DNA of 64,000 bases from Reyranella soli. Its GTDB lineage: Bacteria > Pseudomonadota > Alphaproteobacteria > Reyranellales > Reyranellaceae. The stretch covers positions 1-64,000 of the forward strand of contig NZ_BKAJ01000031.1 of assembly GCF_007992495.1 (NCBI RefSeq), read 5' to 3'. Every line of letters starts with the position of its first letter. Within the stretch, counting starts at the first letter, position 1. Below, in pieces: positions 1-9,691 of the stretch. The position numbers and the translations under genes were made by a program. The notes beneath the pieces were generated by a model that saw only the letters and a list, made by a program, of their open reading frames with translations, ran no database searches and was not told the DNA's origin.

Positions 1-29
1 ACGGGGGAGGAAAGAGAGGACGCTGACTG

Positions 30-3000
30 ATGCACGTCCTCGCCACTGAGCTCGCGACGCTGGAGGAGGCAGATGTCGCCGTCGACCTCGGCCAGTCGCC
101 GGCCGACATCGTCGTGCTTTCCTTCTCCGACAGCGACCTTTCCGCCCTCGCCGCCGCCTGGCAGCAGGAGGCCGATCGGCTGCCGACGATGCGGCTCGCC
201 AGCCTGAAGCGGCTGAAGCATCCGATGTCGGTCGACCTCTATGTCGAGAGCGTGGTGGCCCACGCACGCATGGTGATCGTGCGCTGCCTGGGTGGGCTCG
301 ATTACTGGCGCTACGGCCTGGAGCACATCGCCGATGTGGCGCGCGAGCGCGGCATCCTGTTCGCGGCCCTGCCGGGCGATGATCGCGCCGATCCGCGCCT
401 CGCCTCGGTCTCGACCCTGGCTGCTGGACCCTTGGCGACGATCGACCGCTTCTTCCGCGAAGGCGGGCCTGACAACCTGCGGCAGGCGCTGCGCTATGTC
501 GGCACGCTGCTCGGCCGCGATCTCGACTGGACGCCGCCGGCGCCGGTTGGCCCGGTCTCCGTCCTCGGCCGCGCCCAGCAAGGCCGCCCGGTGGCGCTGA
601 TCGTCTTCTATCGCGCCAACCTGATGGCAGCGGACATCGCGCCCATCACCGCGCTGATGGAGGCGCTCGAGCGCCAGGGCCTTGCGCCGCTCGCCGTGGC
701 GGTGAACAGCCTGAAGGACCCGCTGGCCCGGCCCGAATTGAAAACACTGATCGCGGCGCACAGGCCCGCGGTCATCCTCAACACCACGGCCTTCTCGGCC
801 AGAGCCGAGAACGATACGACGGTGCTCGACGATGCCGACGCACCGGTGCTGCAGGTCGTGCTGTCGGGCAGCCCGCGCGCGGCCTGGGAGGACTCCCAGC
901 GCGGCCTGTCGCCGGCAGATCTCGCCATGAACGTCGTGCTGCCCGAGCTCGACGGCCGGCTGCTGACGCGCGCCATCTCGTTCAAGGCCGAGACGCCAGC
1001 CGATCCGCGTCTGGAATTCGCCAGCGTGAGCCACGAGCCGGTAGCCGATCGCATCGACTACGTGGCGCGGCTGGCGACGGCCTGGGCGAAACTGCGCCAC
1101 ACGGCACGGCAAGACAGACGCTTGGCGCTCGTGCTGTCGGACTATCCGGCGCGCGGCGGCCGCACCGGCTATGCCGTCGGTCTCGATACCGCCGCCAGCG
1201 CCGCCGAGATCCTGTCTTTGCTGAAGGCCGAAGGCTACGACACCGGTGGACGCGACTGGTCGGCGGCTGACATCGAGCGCCTGCTGATGGGTGATGTCGA
1301 GCACGTCGACGTTTCTGCGGCAGGCGACACCTTCGGCCTGCCTGTGCTCCGTTGCGGCAAGGTGCTGGTGCTGCTTCAGCCTGATCGCGGCGCAATTGGC
1401 GATCGCAAGTCCGGCTATCACGACACGAGCCGCCCACCCAGCCCCGCCTACGTTGCGGTCTATGCCTGGTTGCGCGAGCGCATCGATGCGCTCGTCCATC
1501 TCGGCACGCACGGCACGCTCGAATGGTTGCCCGGCAAGGCGCTGGCGCTGTCGGCCGAGTGCTGGCCCGAGGTCGTGCTGGGGCCGCTGCCCGTGATCTA
1601 TCCCTTCATCGTCAACAATCCGGGCGAGGCGGTGCAGGCCAAGCGCCGGCTGGGCGCCATCACCATCGGCCATCTGACGCCGCCGCTCAGCACCGCCGGC
1701 CTGCACGGGCCGCTGGCCGAGCTGGAAGGCATCATCGAGGAGTACGCCGCAGCCGACGGCCTCGACCGCCGCCGACTCGCGTTCCTCGAGGACGAGATCG
1801 TCGAGCGCGCCTGGACCAACGGGCTGGCGGCCGACTGCGGCCTGGTGAAGGGCGAGCCCAACCGCCAGGCCATCGCCAAGCTCGACGCCCAGCTTTGCGA
1901 CATCAAGGAGCTCAGCATCCGCGACGGCCTGCACATCTTCGGCCGCTCGCCCGACGAGGAGACGATGCGCCTGCTGGCCGCGGCGACCGGCGCCGAGGCC
2001 GCGGTGCGCGCCTCGGCCGACTGCGAGCGCGCGGCGCTGATTGCCGCCCTCGACGCGCGGCGCGTGGCGCCTGGACCGGCCGGCGCACCGAGCCGTGGCC
2101 GCGCCGACGTGCTGCCGACCGGCCGCAATCTCACCTCGATCGACCCGCGCGCCATCCCGACGCGCACCGCCGCCGCGATCGGCGTGCGCGCCGCCGACGA
2201 GGTGGTACGGCGCTACCTGCAGGATCACGGCGAGCCGCCGCGCGCTTTGGTGATCGATCTCTGGGCCTCGGCCTCGCTGCGCACCGGTGGCGACGATCTC
2301 GCCCAGGCGCTGTGGTACCTCGGCGTGAAACCGACCTGGGACAAGGCGTCGAGCCGCGTCACCGGCATCGAGATCATGCCGCTGGCCACTCTCGACCGGC
2401 CGCGCATCGACGTGACGCTGCGCATCTCCGGCCTGTTCCGCGACATCTTCGAGGCGCAGATCGCCCTCTTTGATATGGCGGTACGGCGCGTCGCGGCCCT
2501 CGATGAGCCCGCCGAGGACAACCCGCTGGCCGAGGCCCTTCGCAACGGCGCCGATCTCGCGCGCGTCTTCGGTGGCGCGCCCGGCAGCTATGGCGCGCAG
2601 GCTGCCGACACCGCCCTCGACGGCCAATGGCGCGACCGCGCCGCGCTCGGTGAGGTCTATCTCGCCGCTGTCACCCATGCCTACGGTGGCGTCGTGGCCG
2701 TGCAGCCGAGCGAAGGGTTCCGCGATCGCGTCTCCGAGGCCAACGTGCTGGTCCACCCGCAGGACGACCGCGAGCGCGATATCTTGGACGGCGACGGCGT
2801 TGCAGACTTCGCCGGCGGTTTTGCGGCCGCCGCCGCCCTGCTCGGCAACGAGCCCGAGCTCTACCATCTCGACACGAGCCAGACCGAGAATCCCAAGGCG
2901 CGGCGCATCGCCGAGGAGATCGCCCGAGTGGTGCGCGGCCGATTGACCAACCCGCGCTGGCTTTCGGGCATGCTGAACCATGGCCATCGCGGCGTCGCCG

Positions 3001-3254
3001 AGATCGCCCAGGCGGTCGATGCGCTCTATGCCTTCGCCGCGACCGCGGGCGTGCCCGGCCATCTGTTCGATGCCACGCACGCCGCGCTGATCGCCGACGA
3101 TGCCGTGCGCTCGGCCATGTTGCAGAAGAACCCTGCCGCCGCCGCCGCCATCGCCGCGCGGCTGCACGATGCGCTTGGGCGCGGCCTCTGGGTGACGCGG
3201 CGCAATGCCGTCGACCACGACCTGCAGCGCCTGATGGCCGAGGCCGGCCGATGA
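30..3254 (+). CDS. cobN: Cobaltochelatase large subunit CobN
   Basis: CobN inserts cobalt into hydrogenobyrinic acid a,c-diamide, an ATP-dependent cytoplasmic step carried out with CobS and CobT in the aerobic B12 pathway. The 1074-residue protein carries the family signature HLGTHGTLEWLPGKAL near residues 490-505 and the usual C-terminal half with SGMLNHGHRGVAEIA near residue 970. It is somewhat shorter than many CobN proteins of about 1250 residues, but no conserved block is obviously missing. The ATG overlaps a TGA (28-30) that may end an upstream gene, possibly cobW, and a purine-rich gggaggaaagagagga lies just before it. CobS and CobT are not in the window. The next gene, cobG, overlaps by 4 bases, so the two are probably translationally coupled. 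Confidence 0.95.
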   Translation: MHVLATELATLEEADVAVDLGQSPADIVVLSFSDSDLSALAAAWQQEADRLPTMRLASLKRLKHPMSVDLYVESVVAHARMVIVRCLGGLDYWRYGLEHIADVARERGILFAALPGDDRADPRLASVSTLAAGPLATIDRFFREGGPDNLRQALRYVGTLLGRDLDWTPPAPVGPVSVLGRAQQGRPVALIVFYRANLMAADIAPITALMEALERQGLAPLAVAVNSLKDPLARPELKTLIAAHRPAVILNTTAFSARAENDTTVLDDADAPVLQVVLSGSPRAAWEDSQRGLSPADLAMNVVLPELDGRLLTRAISFKAETPADPRLEFASVSHEPVADRIDYVARLATAWAKLRHTARQDRRLALVLSDYPARGGRTGYAVGLDTAASAAEILSLLKAEGYDTGGRDWSAADIERLLMGDVEHVDVSAAGDTFGLPVLRCGKVLVLLQPDRGAIGDRKSGYHDTSRPPSPAYVAVYAWLRERIDALVHLGTHGTLEWLPGKALALSAECWPEVVLGPLPVIYPFIVNNPGEAVQAKRRLGAITIGHLTPPLSTAGLHGPLAELEGIIEEYAAADGLDRRRLAFLEDEIVERAWTNGLAADCGLVKGEPNRQAIAKLDAQLCDIKELSIRDGLHIFGRSPDEETMRLLAAATGAEAAVRASADCERAALIAALDARRVAPGPAGAPSRGRADVLPTGRNLTSIDPRAIPTRTAAAIGVRAADEVVRRYLQDHGEPPRALVIDLWASASLRTGGDDLAQALWYLGVKPTWDKASSRVTGIEIMPLATLDRPRIDVTLRISGLFRDIFEAQIALFDMAVRRVAALDEPAEDNPLAEALRNGADLARVFGGAPGSYGAQAADTALDGQWRDRAALGEVYLAAVTHAYGGVVAVQPSEGFRDRVSEANVLVHPQDDRERDILDGDGVADFAGGFAAAAALLGNEPELYHLDTSQTENPKARRIAEEIARVVRGRLTNPRWLSGMLNHGHRGVAEIAQAVDALYAFAATAGVPGHLFDATHAALIADDAVRSAMLQKNPAAAAAIAARLHDALGRGLWVTRRNAVDHDLQRLMAEAGR

Positions 3255-4474
3255 ACGCCGTGACCGACGTGAAGGGCTGGTGCCCGGGAATCCTGCGGCC
3301 GATGGCGAGCGGCGACGGCTTGATCGTGCGTGTCCGTCCGCGCTGCGGCGCCTTCAGTCTCGAGACGGCGACGGCGCTTGCCGATCTCGCCGAGCGCCTG
3401 GGCAATGGCCATATCGACCTGACGCGTCGCGCCAATCTGCAGATCCGCGGCCTGACCGATGACCGCCTGACCGAGCTGCAGATCGAATTGGCGAAGCTTG
3501 GCCTGCTCGATCCCGACGCTGCGACCGAGGCGGTGCGCAACGTCATGGTGGCGCCGCTGGCTGGCCTCGATCACAGCCAGCGTATCAATGTCCGTCCCAT
3601 CGCGCTTGCGATCGACGATGCATTGACATCGGACAAACGGCTGCATGCCTTGCCGGGCAAGTTTGGGATGCTGGTCGATGGCGGCGGCGCGGTCTCGATC
3701 GCTTCCGAGCGTTCCGACATCTGCCTTGCCGCGGTCGGCGAAACGTTGGCGTTCGGTTTGGATACGGCCAAGGGAACTGAATGGCTGGGCACGTTGCCGC
3801 CGGCGCGGGCGGCCGAGGCTGCCATCGCGGCGGCACATGCCTTTCTCGCCGTCGCCACGCGCGGCCGCATGCGCGGTCTCAGCGAGGCGGCGTTCGCGCA
3901 AGTGCAGGCCGCTGTGGGCCTATCGCCGATGGCCGTACTGCCGGCCGCCGGCGGACGCCGGCTCGGCCTGCTAGATGGCGCGGTCGGTATCGCGGCACCG
4001 TTCGGCCGCCTGGAAGCGGGCCAGCTTCGCCAGCTCGTGAAGCTCGCGGCCGAAGCCGGTGCCGCCGACCTGCGGCTCTCGCCCTGGCGTGCCGTCTATT
4101 TCAGTGTGCGCGAGGAAGCGGGCGTGTTCCTGCTGGAAGAAGCACGCGACGCCGGGCTGATCGTGGAAGAGAACGATCCCGTGCTGCAGGTCGAAGCCTG
4201 TCCCGGCGCCCCCGACTGCAAGTCGAGCAGCGTCGATGCCCGTGGCGATGCGCGCCGGCTGGCGACCATCGCCGCGGTCCGCGGCTGGCAGGGCAGCATC
4301 CATGTCTCGGGCTGCGCCAAGGGATGTGCGCGCTCGCTGCCCTCGGACCTGGTGCTGGCCGGCAAGGCCGGCGCCTATCGCCTGATCCGCAACGCCACGA
4401 CGCGCGGCCCGGTCGAACGCATCATCAGTGTCGAGGAGTTCGAGACCTTGTTCGGCGAGAGGCGTAATGACTGA
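3251..4474 (+). CDS. cobG: Precorrin-3B synthase CobG
   Basis: CobG is the oxygen-dependent monooxygenase that converts precorrin-3A to precorrin-3B, the step that defines the aerobic B12 route. The 407-residue protein belongs to the sulfite/nitrite reductase superfamily. It shows the half-domain TRRANLQIRGL near residue 58, and a C-terminal 4Fe-4S/siroheme-type cysteine pattern: CPGAPDC (C-x5-C) near residue 317 followed by GCAKGCA (C-x3-C) near residue 355. The start overlaps the cobN stop by 4 bases (ATGA) and the end overlaps cobH by 8 bases. Its presence says that the organism makes B12 with oxygen. Confidence 0.94.
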   Translation: MNAVTDVKGWCPGILRPMASGDGLIVRVRPRCGAFSLETATALADLAERLGNGHIDLTRRANLQIRGLTDDRLTELQIELAKLGLLDPDAATEAVRNVMVAPLAGLDHSQRINVRPIALAIDDALTSDKRLHALPGKFGMLVDGGGAVSIASERSDICLAAVGETLAFGLDTAKGTEWLGTLPPARAAEAAIAAAHAFLAVATRGRMRGLSEAAFAQVQAAVGLSPMAVLPAAGGRRLGLLDGAVGIAAPFGRLEAGQLRQLVKLAAEAGAADLRLSPWRAVYFSVREEAGVFLLEEARDAGLIVEENDPVLQVEACPGAPDCKSSSVDARGDARRLATIAAVRGWQGSIHVSGCAKGCARSLPSDLVLAGKAGAYRLIRNATTRGPVERIISVEEFETLFGERRND

Positions 4475-5096
4475 GCGTGCCTATGTACGCGACGGGGCGG
4501 AGATCTATCGTCGGTCCTTCGCCATCATCCGCGCCGAGTCCGATCTTGCGCGTTTCAACGCGGCCGAGGAGCCGGTCGCGGTGCGCATCATCCATGCCTG
4601 CGGCATGCCCGAGATCGCGCGCGACATCGTCATGTCTAAAAGCTTCGCCGAACGCGCGCGTCAGGCGTTGAAGGATGGCGCGCCGATCTTCTGCGATTCC
4701 AAGATGGTGGCCAACGGCGTGACGCGAGCGCGGCTGCCGGCCGGCAACGACGTGCTGTGCACGCTGGACGATCCCTCGGTGCCGGAAATCGCCAAGCGTT
4801 TGGACAATACTCGCAGTGCAGCGGCGCTCGAGCTGTGGCGTGAGCGCCTGGCGGGCTCGGTCGTTGCCATCGGCAATGCGCCGACCGCTCTGTTCCGGCT
4901 GCTCGATATGCTCGACGAGGGCGCGCCATCGCCCGCCGTCGTGATCGGCCTGCCGGTCGGCTTCGTAGGCGCGATGGAATCCAAGGAGGCGCTGGCGGAG
5001 CACGGTGGTGTGCCGTTCCTGATCGTGCGCGGCCGCAAGGGCGGCAGCGCCATGGCGGCGGCGGCCATCAACGCGCTGGCGAGCGAGCGCGAATGA
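4467..5096 (+). CDS. cobH: Precorrin-8X methylmutase CobH
   Basis: CobH moves the C-11 methyl group to C-12, turning precorrin-8X into hydrogenobyrinic acid. The 209-residue protein carries the family region HACGMPEIARDI, which includes the catalytic His, followed by FCDSKMVANGVTR. I chose the ATG at 4467, giving MTERAYVRDG, which lies 8 bases inside the end of cobG. A longer reading from 4428 would add residues without resemblance to the family. The stop overlaps the cobI start by 4 bases. Confidence 0.94.
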   Translation: MTERAYVRDGAEIYRRSFAIIRAESDLARFNAAEEPVAVRIIHACGMPEIARDIVMSKSFAERARQALKDGAPIFCDSKMVANGVTRARLPAGNDVLCTLDDPSVPEIAKRLDNTRSAAALELWRERLAGSVVAIGNAPTALFRLLDMLDEGAPSPAVVIGLPVGFVGAMESKEALAEHGGVPFLIVRGRKGGSAMAAAAINALASERE

Positions 5097-5848
5097 GCGT
5101 GCTCGACTCCCTGGCCGGAACGGCGACGGCAGGCACGCTCTACGGCATCGGCGTGGGCCCGGGCGACGCGCGTTATCTCACGCTGCGGGCTGCAGGCCTG
5201 GTGCAGGCGGTCGACGTCGTCGCTTACTTCGCCAAGATCGGTTCGCCCGGCAATGCGCGCCGCGTCGTAGCGCCGCTTCTGGTCGCGGGCCGGGCGGAGG
5301 TGCGCCTGGAATACCCGGTGACCGACGAAGTGCCGGCCGACAGCCTGGACTATCAGCAGAAGATCGGAGCCTTCTATCGCGAGACGGCGACCGCGCTCGC
5401 GGCCCTGCTGCGACAAGGTAAGTCGGTCGGCCTGCTGGCCGAGGGCGATCCCTTCTTCTATGGCTCGTTCATGCATATGTGGCGCCGGCTCAGCGCTGAT
5501 TTCCCCGTCGAAGTCGTGCCGGGCGTGACCGGCATGTCGGGCTGCTGGACGCGCGCCAACCTGCCCATCACCTGGGGCAATGACGCGCTTGCCGTGCTGC
5601 CGGGCACCCTGGGCGAGAACGAGCTGGTCGAGCGCCTGCGGCTTGCCGATGCGGCGGTGATCATGAAGGTCGGCCGCAATCTTGCGAAGGTGCGGCGCGC
5701 CGTCGAGACGGCAGGCCTGCTGTCGCGCGCCGTCTATGTTGAGCGCGGCACCATGGCCGACGAGCGCATCCTGCCGCTGGCCGAATGCGGCACGACCGGC
5801 GCGTACTTCGCCATGGTGTTGATCCCGGGTGAAGGGAGGCGGCTGTGA
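5093..5848 (+). CDS. cobI: Precorrin-2 C20-methyltransferase CobI
   Basis: CobI uses SAM to methylate precorrin-2 at C-20, giving precorrin-3A. The 251-residue protein is a tetrapyrrole methylase: it has the N-terminal GIGVGPGDARYLTLRA loop near residue 18, the LAEGDPFFYGS motif near residue 120 and VVPGVTGMSGCW near residue 141. These, plus its place between cobH and cobJ, identify it as CobI rather than another family member. Coupling is by ATGA overlap on the 5' side and GTGA overlap on the 3' side. Confidence 0.94.
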   Translation: MSVLDSLAGTATAGTLYGIGVGPGDARYLTLRAAGLVQAVDVVAYFAKIGSPGNARRVVAPLLVAGRAEVRLEYPVTDEVPADSLDYQQKIGAFYRETATALAALLRQGKSVGLLAEGDPFFYGSFMHMWRRLSADFPVEVVPGVTGMSGCWTRANLPITWGNDALAVLPGTLGENELVERLRLADAAVIMKVGRNLAKVRRAVETAGLLSRAVYVERGTMADERILPLAECGTTGAYFAMVLIPGEGRRL

Positions 5849-6594
5849 CCGGCTCTCTCGTGGTGGTCGGCACCGGCCCAGGCAAGGCCGAACTCATGAC
5901 GCCGGCGACCGCGGCGGCACTCGCCCGCGCCACCGATCTCGTGGGCTACGGCCCGTACCTCGCGCGCGTTCCAGAACGTTCCGGCCAATGCCGTCATGCC
6001 TCCGACAATCGCGTCGAGCTCGACCGTGCGCGGCTGGCCTTGTCGCTGGCGGCCTCGGGTCGCCAGGTCGTCGTCGTCTCGGGTGGCGATCCCGGCGTGT
6101 TCGCCATGGCGGCGGCTGTGTTCGAAGCGGTCGAGGCCGGTGAGCCTGAATGGCGCGACCTCGACATCAAGGTCGAACCCGGCGTCACTGCCATGCTGGC
6201 GGCGGCGGCCGAGGTCGGCGCGCCGCTGGGCGGCGACTTCTGCGCCATCTCTCTGTCGGACAATCTCAAGGCCTGGAGCACGGTCGAGCGCCGCCTCAAG
6301 GCGGCCGCCGAGGGCGATTTCGCGATAGCCCTCTATAACCCTGCCTCCAAGGCGCGGCCGACGCAGCTCGGCAAGGCGTTCGATCTTTTGCGCGCGCTCA
6401 AGACCGCCGACACGCCGGTGCTGTTCGTGCGTGCGGCGGGAACGGCCGATGCCCAGGTCATCACGACGACGCTCGGCGGCGCCGATCCATCGCGCGCCGA
6501 CATGCGCACGCTGGTGATCGTCGGCGCCAGCACGACTCGGCAGGTCGGGCGCTGGGTCTACACGCCGCGCAGCGAGGGGTTGGGGCGGTCATGA
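5845..6594 (+). CDS. cobJ: Precorrin-3B C17-methyltransferase CobJ
   Basis: CobJ methylates precorrin-3B at C-17 and drives ring contraction to precorrin-4. The 249-residue protein has the tetrapyrrole methylase loop GTGPGKAELMTPAT at its N terminus, VVSGGDPGVFAMA near residue 75 and EPGVTAMLAAAAEVGAP near residue 111. It starts with GTG, overlapping the cobI stop by 4 bases. Its last 37 bases overlap the 3' end of cobK, which lies on the opposite strand, so two converging genes share sequence here. Confidence 0.94.
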   Translation: MTGSLVVVGTGPGKAELMTPATAAALARATDLVGYGPYLARVPERSGQCRHASDNRVELDRARLALSLAASGRQVVVVSGGDPGVFAMAAAVFEAVEAGEPEWRDLDIKVEPGVTAMLAAAAEVGAPLGGDFCAISLSDNLKAWSTVERRLKAAAEGDFAIALYNPASKARPTQLGKAFDLLRALKTADTPVLFVRAAGTADAQVITTTLGGADPSRADMRTLVIVGASTTRQVGRWVYTPRSEGLGRS

Positions 6595-7316
6595 GTCAGC
6601 CACGCCATCGCCTCCTCGGCCGTCCGCACGATGTAGCCGGTGGGTTTCACGGGGCGTGTGATCATGATCACGGGCAGGCGAAGCATGCGCGCTGCCTCGA
6701 TCTTGGCGTAGGTAGCGCTGCCGCCCGAGTTGCGCGAAACGATCACGTCGATCTTGTGCTGCTTCAGGAGGCGCAGCTCGGCGTCGAAATCGAACGGTCC
6801 GCGCTGCTGCAGCAGGACGAGTTTGTGCGGCCGCGCGCCCACCGGCTGATCGATGAGACGGGCAACGTAGTGGTGCTGGGCGATCGCGGCGAAGGAGTGC
6901 AGTTCCTGGCGGCCGAGCGCCAGGAACACCCGGCGCGGTTCCTTGCCGATGGCCAGGGCCGCGGCGACCGCCGTGGGGGCCGTCTGCCACTTGTCACCCG
7001 CTTCGGGTTTCCACGCGGGGCGGACGAGCGTGGCCAGCGCGACTCCGGCGCGCTTGCACGCCACGACGGCGTTGGTGGAGATGCGCGGGGCATAGGGATG
7101 GGTGGCGTCGATCACCGCCTCGATCGCCTGCTCCTTGATGTACTGCGCAAGGCCGTCGGCGCCGCCGAAGCCGCCGACGCGCGTCGCGATGGGCTGCGAC
7201 TGGGGCGCGGCCGTACGTCCGGCGAAGGAAAGCGTCGCCTCGAAGCGCGAATCGCCCGCGAGAAGCTTGGCCAATGCCGAAGCCTCCGTGGTGCCGCCGA
7301 GAATGAGAACGCGCAT
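6558..7316 (-). CDS. cobK: Precorrin-6A reductase CobK
   Basis: CobK reduces precorrin-6A to precorrin-6B with NADPH. The 252-residue protein begins [19 protein letters not shown], a dinucleotide-binding fold typical of the CobK/CbiJ family, and contains DATHPYAPRIS near residue 83 and VSRNSGG near residue 200. I chose the start at 7316; a longer reading would run into the cobL coding sequence without family similarity. It is the only gene of the cobalamin operon on the minus strand. Its start codon and the cobL start codon share the palindrome CATG, and its 3' end overlaps cobJ, so it has no non-coding DNA of its own. Any promoter for it must lie inside cobL. Confidence 0.93.
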   Translation of the reverse strand: MRVLILGGTTEASALAKLLAGDSRFEATLSFAGRTAAPQSQPIATRVGGFGGADGLAQYIKEQAIEAVIDATHPYAPRISTNAVVACKRAGVALATLVRPAWKPEAGDKWQTAPTAVAAALAIGKEPRRVFLALGRQELHSFAAIAQHHYVARLIDQPVGARPHKLVLLQQRGPFDFDAELRLLKQHKIDVIVSRNSGGSATYAKIEAARMLRLPVIMITRPVKPTGYIVRTAEEAMAWLTHDRPNPSLRGV

Positions 7317-8553
7317 GTCTGACGCCGCAAGCTGCACGGCCGCGCGCTGGCTGTCCATCGTCGGCATCGGCGAAGACGGCATCGCTGGGCTATCTCCTGT
7401 TGCGCAGAAGCTTTTAGCGTCGGCCGAGCTCGTGGTCGGTGGCAAACGCCACCTTGGCCTGGCCGAAGCGCTGATCCACGGCCGCACGCTCGCCTGGCCC
7501 AGTCCGATCGGCGACGCCGTGCCGGAGATCGAGAAGCATCGCGGCCGGCCCGTGGTCGTGCTGGCGAGCGGCGATCCCTTCCATTACGGCGTCGGCGACC
7601 TGCTGTTGCGCTCGATTCCTGCCAGCGAGACGCTCTGCCTGCCCAATGCATCGGCCTTCAGCCTGGCTGCGGCGCGGCTCGGCTGGTCGCTGCAGGACGT
7701 GGCGCTGGTCAGCCTGCATGGTCGCGCCCTGGAAGGTATCGTGCGCCATCTGCAGCCCGGCGCGCACGTCCTGGCGCTATCATGGGATGGCGAGACGCCG
7801 GCCAAGCTTGCGACGTTTTTGGTCGAGCGTGGCATGGGCAATTCCACGCTCACTGTCCTCGAAGCCATGGGCGGCCCGCGCGAGCGCGTGCGCTGGGCGA
7901 CGGCCGCCGGCTTCGACCTTGCTGATGTCGCGCCGCTCAACACCATCGCGTTGCAGGTCACCGCCGCCGTGGACGCAACGGTGCTGCCGCTCGTACCGGG
8001 TCTCGACGACACGCTGTTCGAGCATGACGGCCAGCTCACCAAGCGCGAGGTGCGCGCCATCACCGTGTCGGCCTTGGCGCCGCGCCAGGGTGAGCTTTTA
8101 TGGGATGTCGGTCTGGGCGCGGGCTCGGTCGCCATCGAGTGGCTGTTGCGCCATCCTTCGCTCAGGGCGATCGGCATCGAATCGGAGCCTGAGCGCGCGG
8201 CGCGTGCGGCCCGCAACGCGGCCGCGTTGGGCACGCCCGACCTGCAGATCGTGCAGCAGCGTGCGCCCCAGGCATTCGCCGGACTGCCGGCGCCCGATGC
8301 GATCTTCCTGGGCGGCGGCCTTTCCAATCCGGACATGCTGGAGATGGCGTGGGCAGCGCTGAAGCCGGGCGGGCGCCTGGTCGCCAATGCCGTGTCGATC
8401 CAGTCGGAGGCGCGTTTGATCGAGTGTTTCCAGCGTCACGGCGGCGAGCTGGTGCGGCTCGACGTGTCGAAGGCGGGCAGGGCCGGCACCGGCGGCGTCT
8501 TCGTCTGGCGCGCTGCCGCGCCGATCGTGCAATGGCGGGCGAGGAAGCCATGA
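7315..8553 (+). CDS. cobL: Precorrin-6Y C5,15-methyltransferase (decarboxylating) CobL
   Basis: CobL methylates C-5 and C-15 of precorrin-6B and decarboxylates the C-12 side chain, giving precorrin-8X. The 412-residue protein is the usual fusion: an N-terminal CbiE-like tetrapyrrole methylase ([19 protein letters not shown] near residue 15, [12 protein letters not shown] near residue 83) and a C-terminal CbiT-like class I methyltransferase ([16 protein letters not shown] near residue 263). The start at 7315 gives [19 protein letters not shown] and shares CATG with the oppositely directed cobK. The stop overlaps cobE by 4 bases. Translation initiation signals for cobL must lie within the cobK coding sequence. 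Confidence 0.94.
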   Translation: MSDAASCTAARWLSIVGIGEDGIAGLSPVAQKLLASAELVVGGKRHLGLAEALIHGRTLAWPSPIGDAVPEIEKHRGRPVVVLASGDPFHYGVGDLLLRSIPASETLCLPNASAFSLAAARLGWSLQDVALVSLHGRALEGIVRHLQPGAHVLALSWDGETPAKLATFLVERGMGNSTLTVLEAMGGPRERVRWATAAGFDLADVAPLNTIALQVTAAVDATVLPLVPGLDDTLFEHDGQLTKREVRAITVSALAPRQGELLWDVGLGAGSVAIEWLLRHPSLRAIGIESEPERAARAARNAAALGTPDLQIVQQRAPQAFAGLPAPDAIFLGGGLSNPDMLEMAWAALKPGGRLVANAVSIQSEARLIECFQRHGGELVRLDVSKAGRAGTGGVFVWRAAAPIVQWRARKP

Positions 8554-8933
8554 TCGTGGCAGGCGTGGGCTGTCGGCGCGGCACGTCGGCCGACGAGATC
8601 GAGCGCGTGGTGCGCCTGGCTCTCGGCATGCACGAGCTGCCGGCCGAGCGCCTGCAGGCGATTGCCACGGAGTCGGAGAAGGCGACCGAGCCCTCCTTTC
8701 CCGAAGCGGCACGGCGCCTGTCGGTGCCGCTCGTTGCCTGCACGGTGACGGACCTCGATCGCGTCGCCGGCCAGGTCCTCACGCCGTCCAAGTTCGTGCT
8801 GGAGGCCAAGGGTTTGCCGTCGATCGCCGAGGCCTCGGCCATCGTCGTGGCCGGCCGCAACGCCCGCCTGCTGGGCGCGCGCGTCGCCACCGAGCGCGCG
8901 ACCTGCGCCATCGCCACCGGAGAAGGCCGATGA
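8550..8933 (+). CDS. cobE: Cobalamin biosynthesis protein CobE (CbiG C-terminal type)
   Basis: This 127-residue protein matches the CobE/CbiG C-terminal family: an N-terminal [16 protein letters not shown], a central [18 protein letters not shown], and [19 protein letters not shown] toward the end. CobE is common in aerobic cob clusters, but its precise role is not settled; binding of a corrin intermediate has been suggested. I chose the ATG at 8550, which overlaps the cobL stop as ATGA and follows a gaggaag ribosome-binding site. An ATG at 8532 would add six residues. Its stop overlaps cobM by 4 bases. Confidence 0.9.
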   Translation: MIVAGVGCRRGTSADEIERVVRLALGMHELPAERLQAIATESEKATEPSFPEAARRLSVPLVACTVTDLDRVAGQVLTPSKFVLEAKGLPSIAEASAIVVAGRNARLLGARVATERATCAIATGEGR

Positions 8934-9691
8934 CCGTGCATTTCATCGGCGCCGGTCCGGGCGCGCCCGACCTGATCACGGTGCGCGGCCGCGACCTGAT
9001 CGCGCGCTGCCCGGTCTGCCTCTATGCCGGCTCGCTGGTGCCCAAGGCATTGCTGGAACATTGCCCGCCGGGCGCGCGCGTCGTCGACACCGCACCGCTG
9101 TCGCTCGACGAGATCGTCGAGGAATGCAAGCGCGCCACCGCCGACGGTCACGACGTGGCGCGCCTGCACTCGGGCGACCTCTCGGTGTGGAGCGCCATGG
9201 GCGAGCAGCTTCGCCGCCTGCGCGAAGCCGGCATCGCCTATACCGTGACGCCGGGCGTGCCGTCCTTCGCCGCTGCTGCCGCCGCGCTTGGCCAGGAGCT
9301 GACCCTGCCCGAAGTCGCCCAGTCGGTGGTGCTCACCCGCACCTCGGGCCGTGCGTCGGCCATGCCGCCGGCCGAGAAGCTCGAGACCTTTGCCGCGACG
9401 GGCGCCACGCTTGCCATCCATCTCTCGATCCACACCATCGACAAGGTCGTGGCGACGTTGCTGCCGCACTATGGCGCCGACTGCCCGGCCGCCGTGGTCT
9501 ATCGCGCGAGCTGGCCCGAGGAGCGCGTGATCCGCGCCACCTTGGGCACGCTCGCGGACGAAGTTGCCAAGACTCCCATCGAGCGCACGGCGCTGATCCT
9601 GGTCGGCAAGGTGCTGCAGGCCCATGACTTCCGCGACAGCGCCCTCTACGACGCTTCCTATCAACGACGCTTCCGGGGCCGCGGCACGTGA
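8930..9691 (+). CDS. cobM: Precorrin-4 C11-methyltransferase CobM
   Basis: CobM methylates precorrin-4 at C-11 to give precorrin-5. The 253-residue protein opens with [19 protein letters not shown], the tetrapyrrole methylase loop in its CobM form, followed by CLYAGSLVP near residue 32, [13 protein letters not shown] near residue 78 and [16 protein letters not shown] near residue 105. It overlaps cobE by 4 bases at the start (ATGA) and cobA by 4 bases at the end (GTGA). Confidence 0.94.
   Translation: MTVHFIGAGPGAPDLITVRGRDLIARCPVCLYAGSLVPKALLEHCPPGARVVDTAPLSLDEIVEECKRATADGHDVARLHSGDLSVWSAMGEQLRRLREAGIAYTVTPGVPSFAAAAAALGQELTLPEVAQSVVLTRTSGRASAMPPAEKLETFAATGATLAIHLSIHTIDKVVATLLPHYGADCPAAVVYRASWPEERVIRATLGTLADEVAKTPIERTALILVGKVLQAHDFRDSALYDASYQRRFRGRGT

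Noticed and set aside
1523..2473. A 316-codon plus-strand frame inside cobN
   Set aside because: It is an Arg/Ala/Gly-rich shifted-frame shadow of cobN, whose motifs run through the same DNA.
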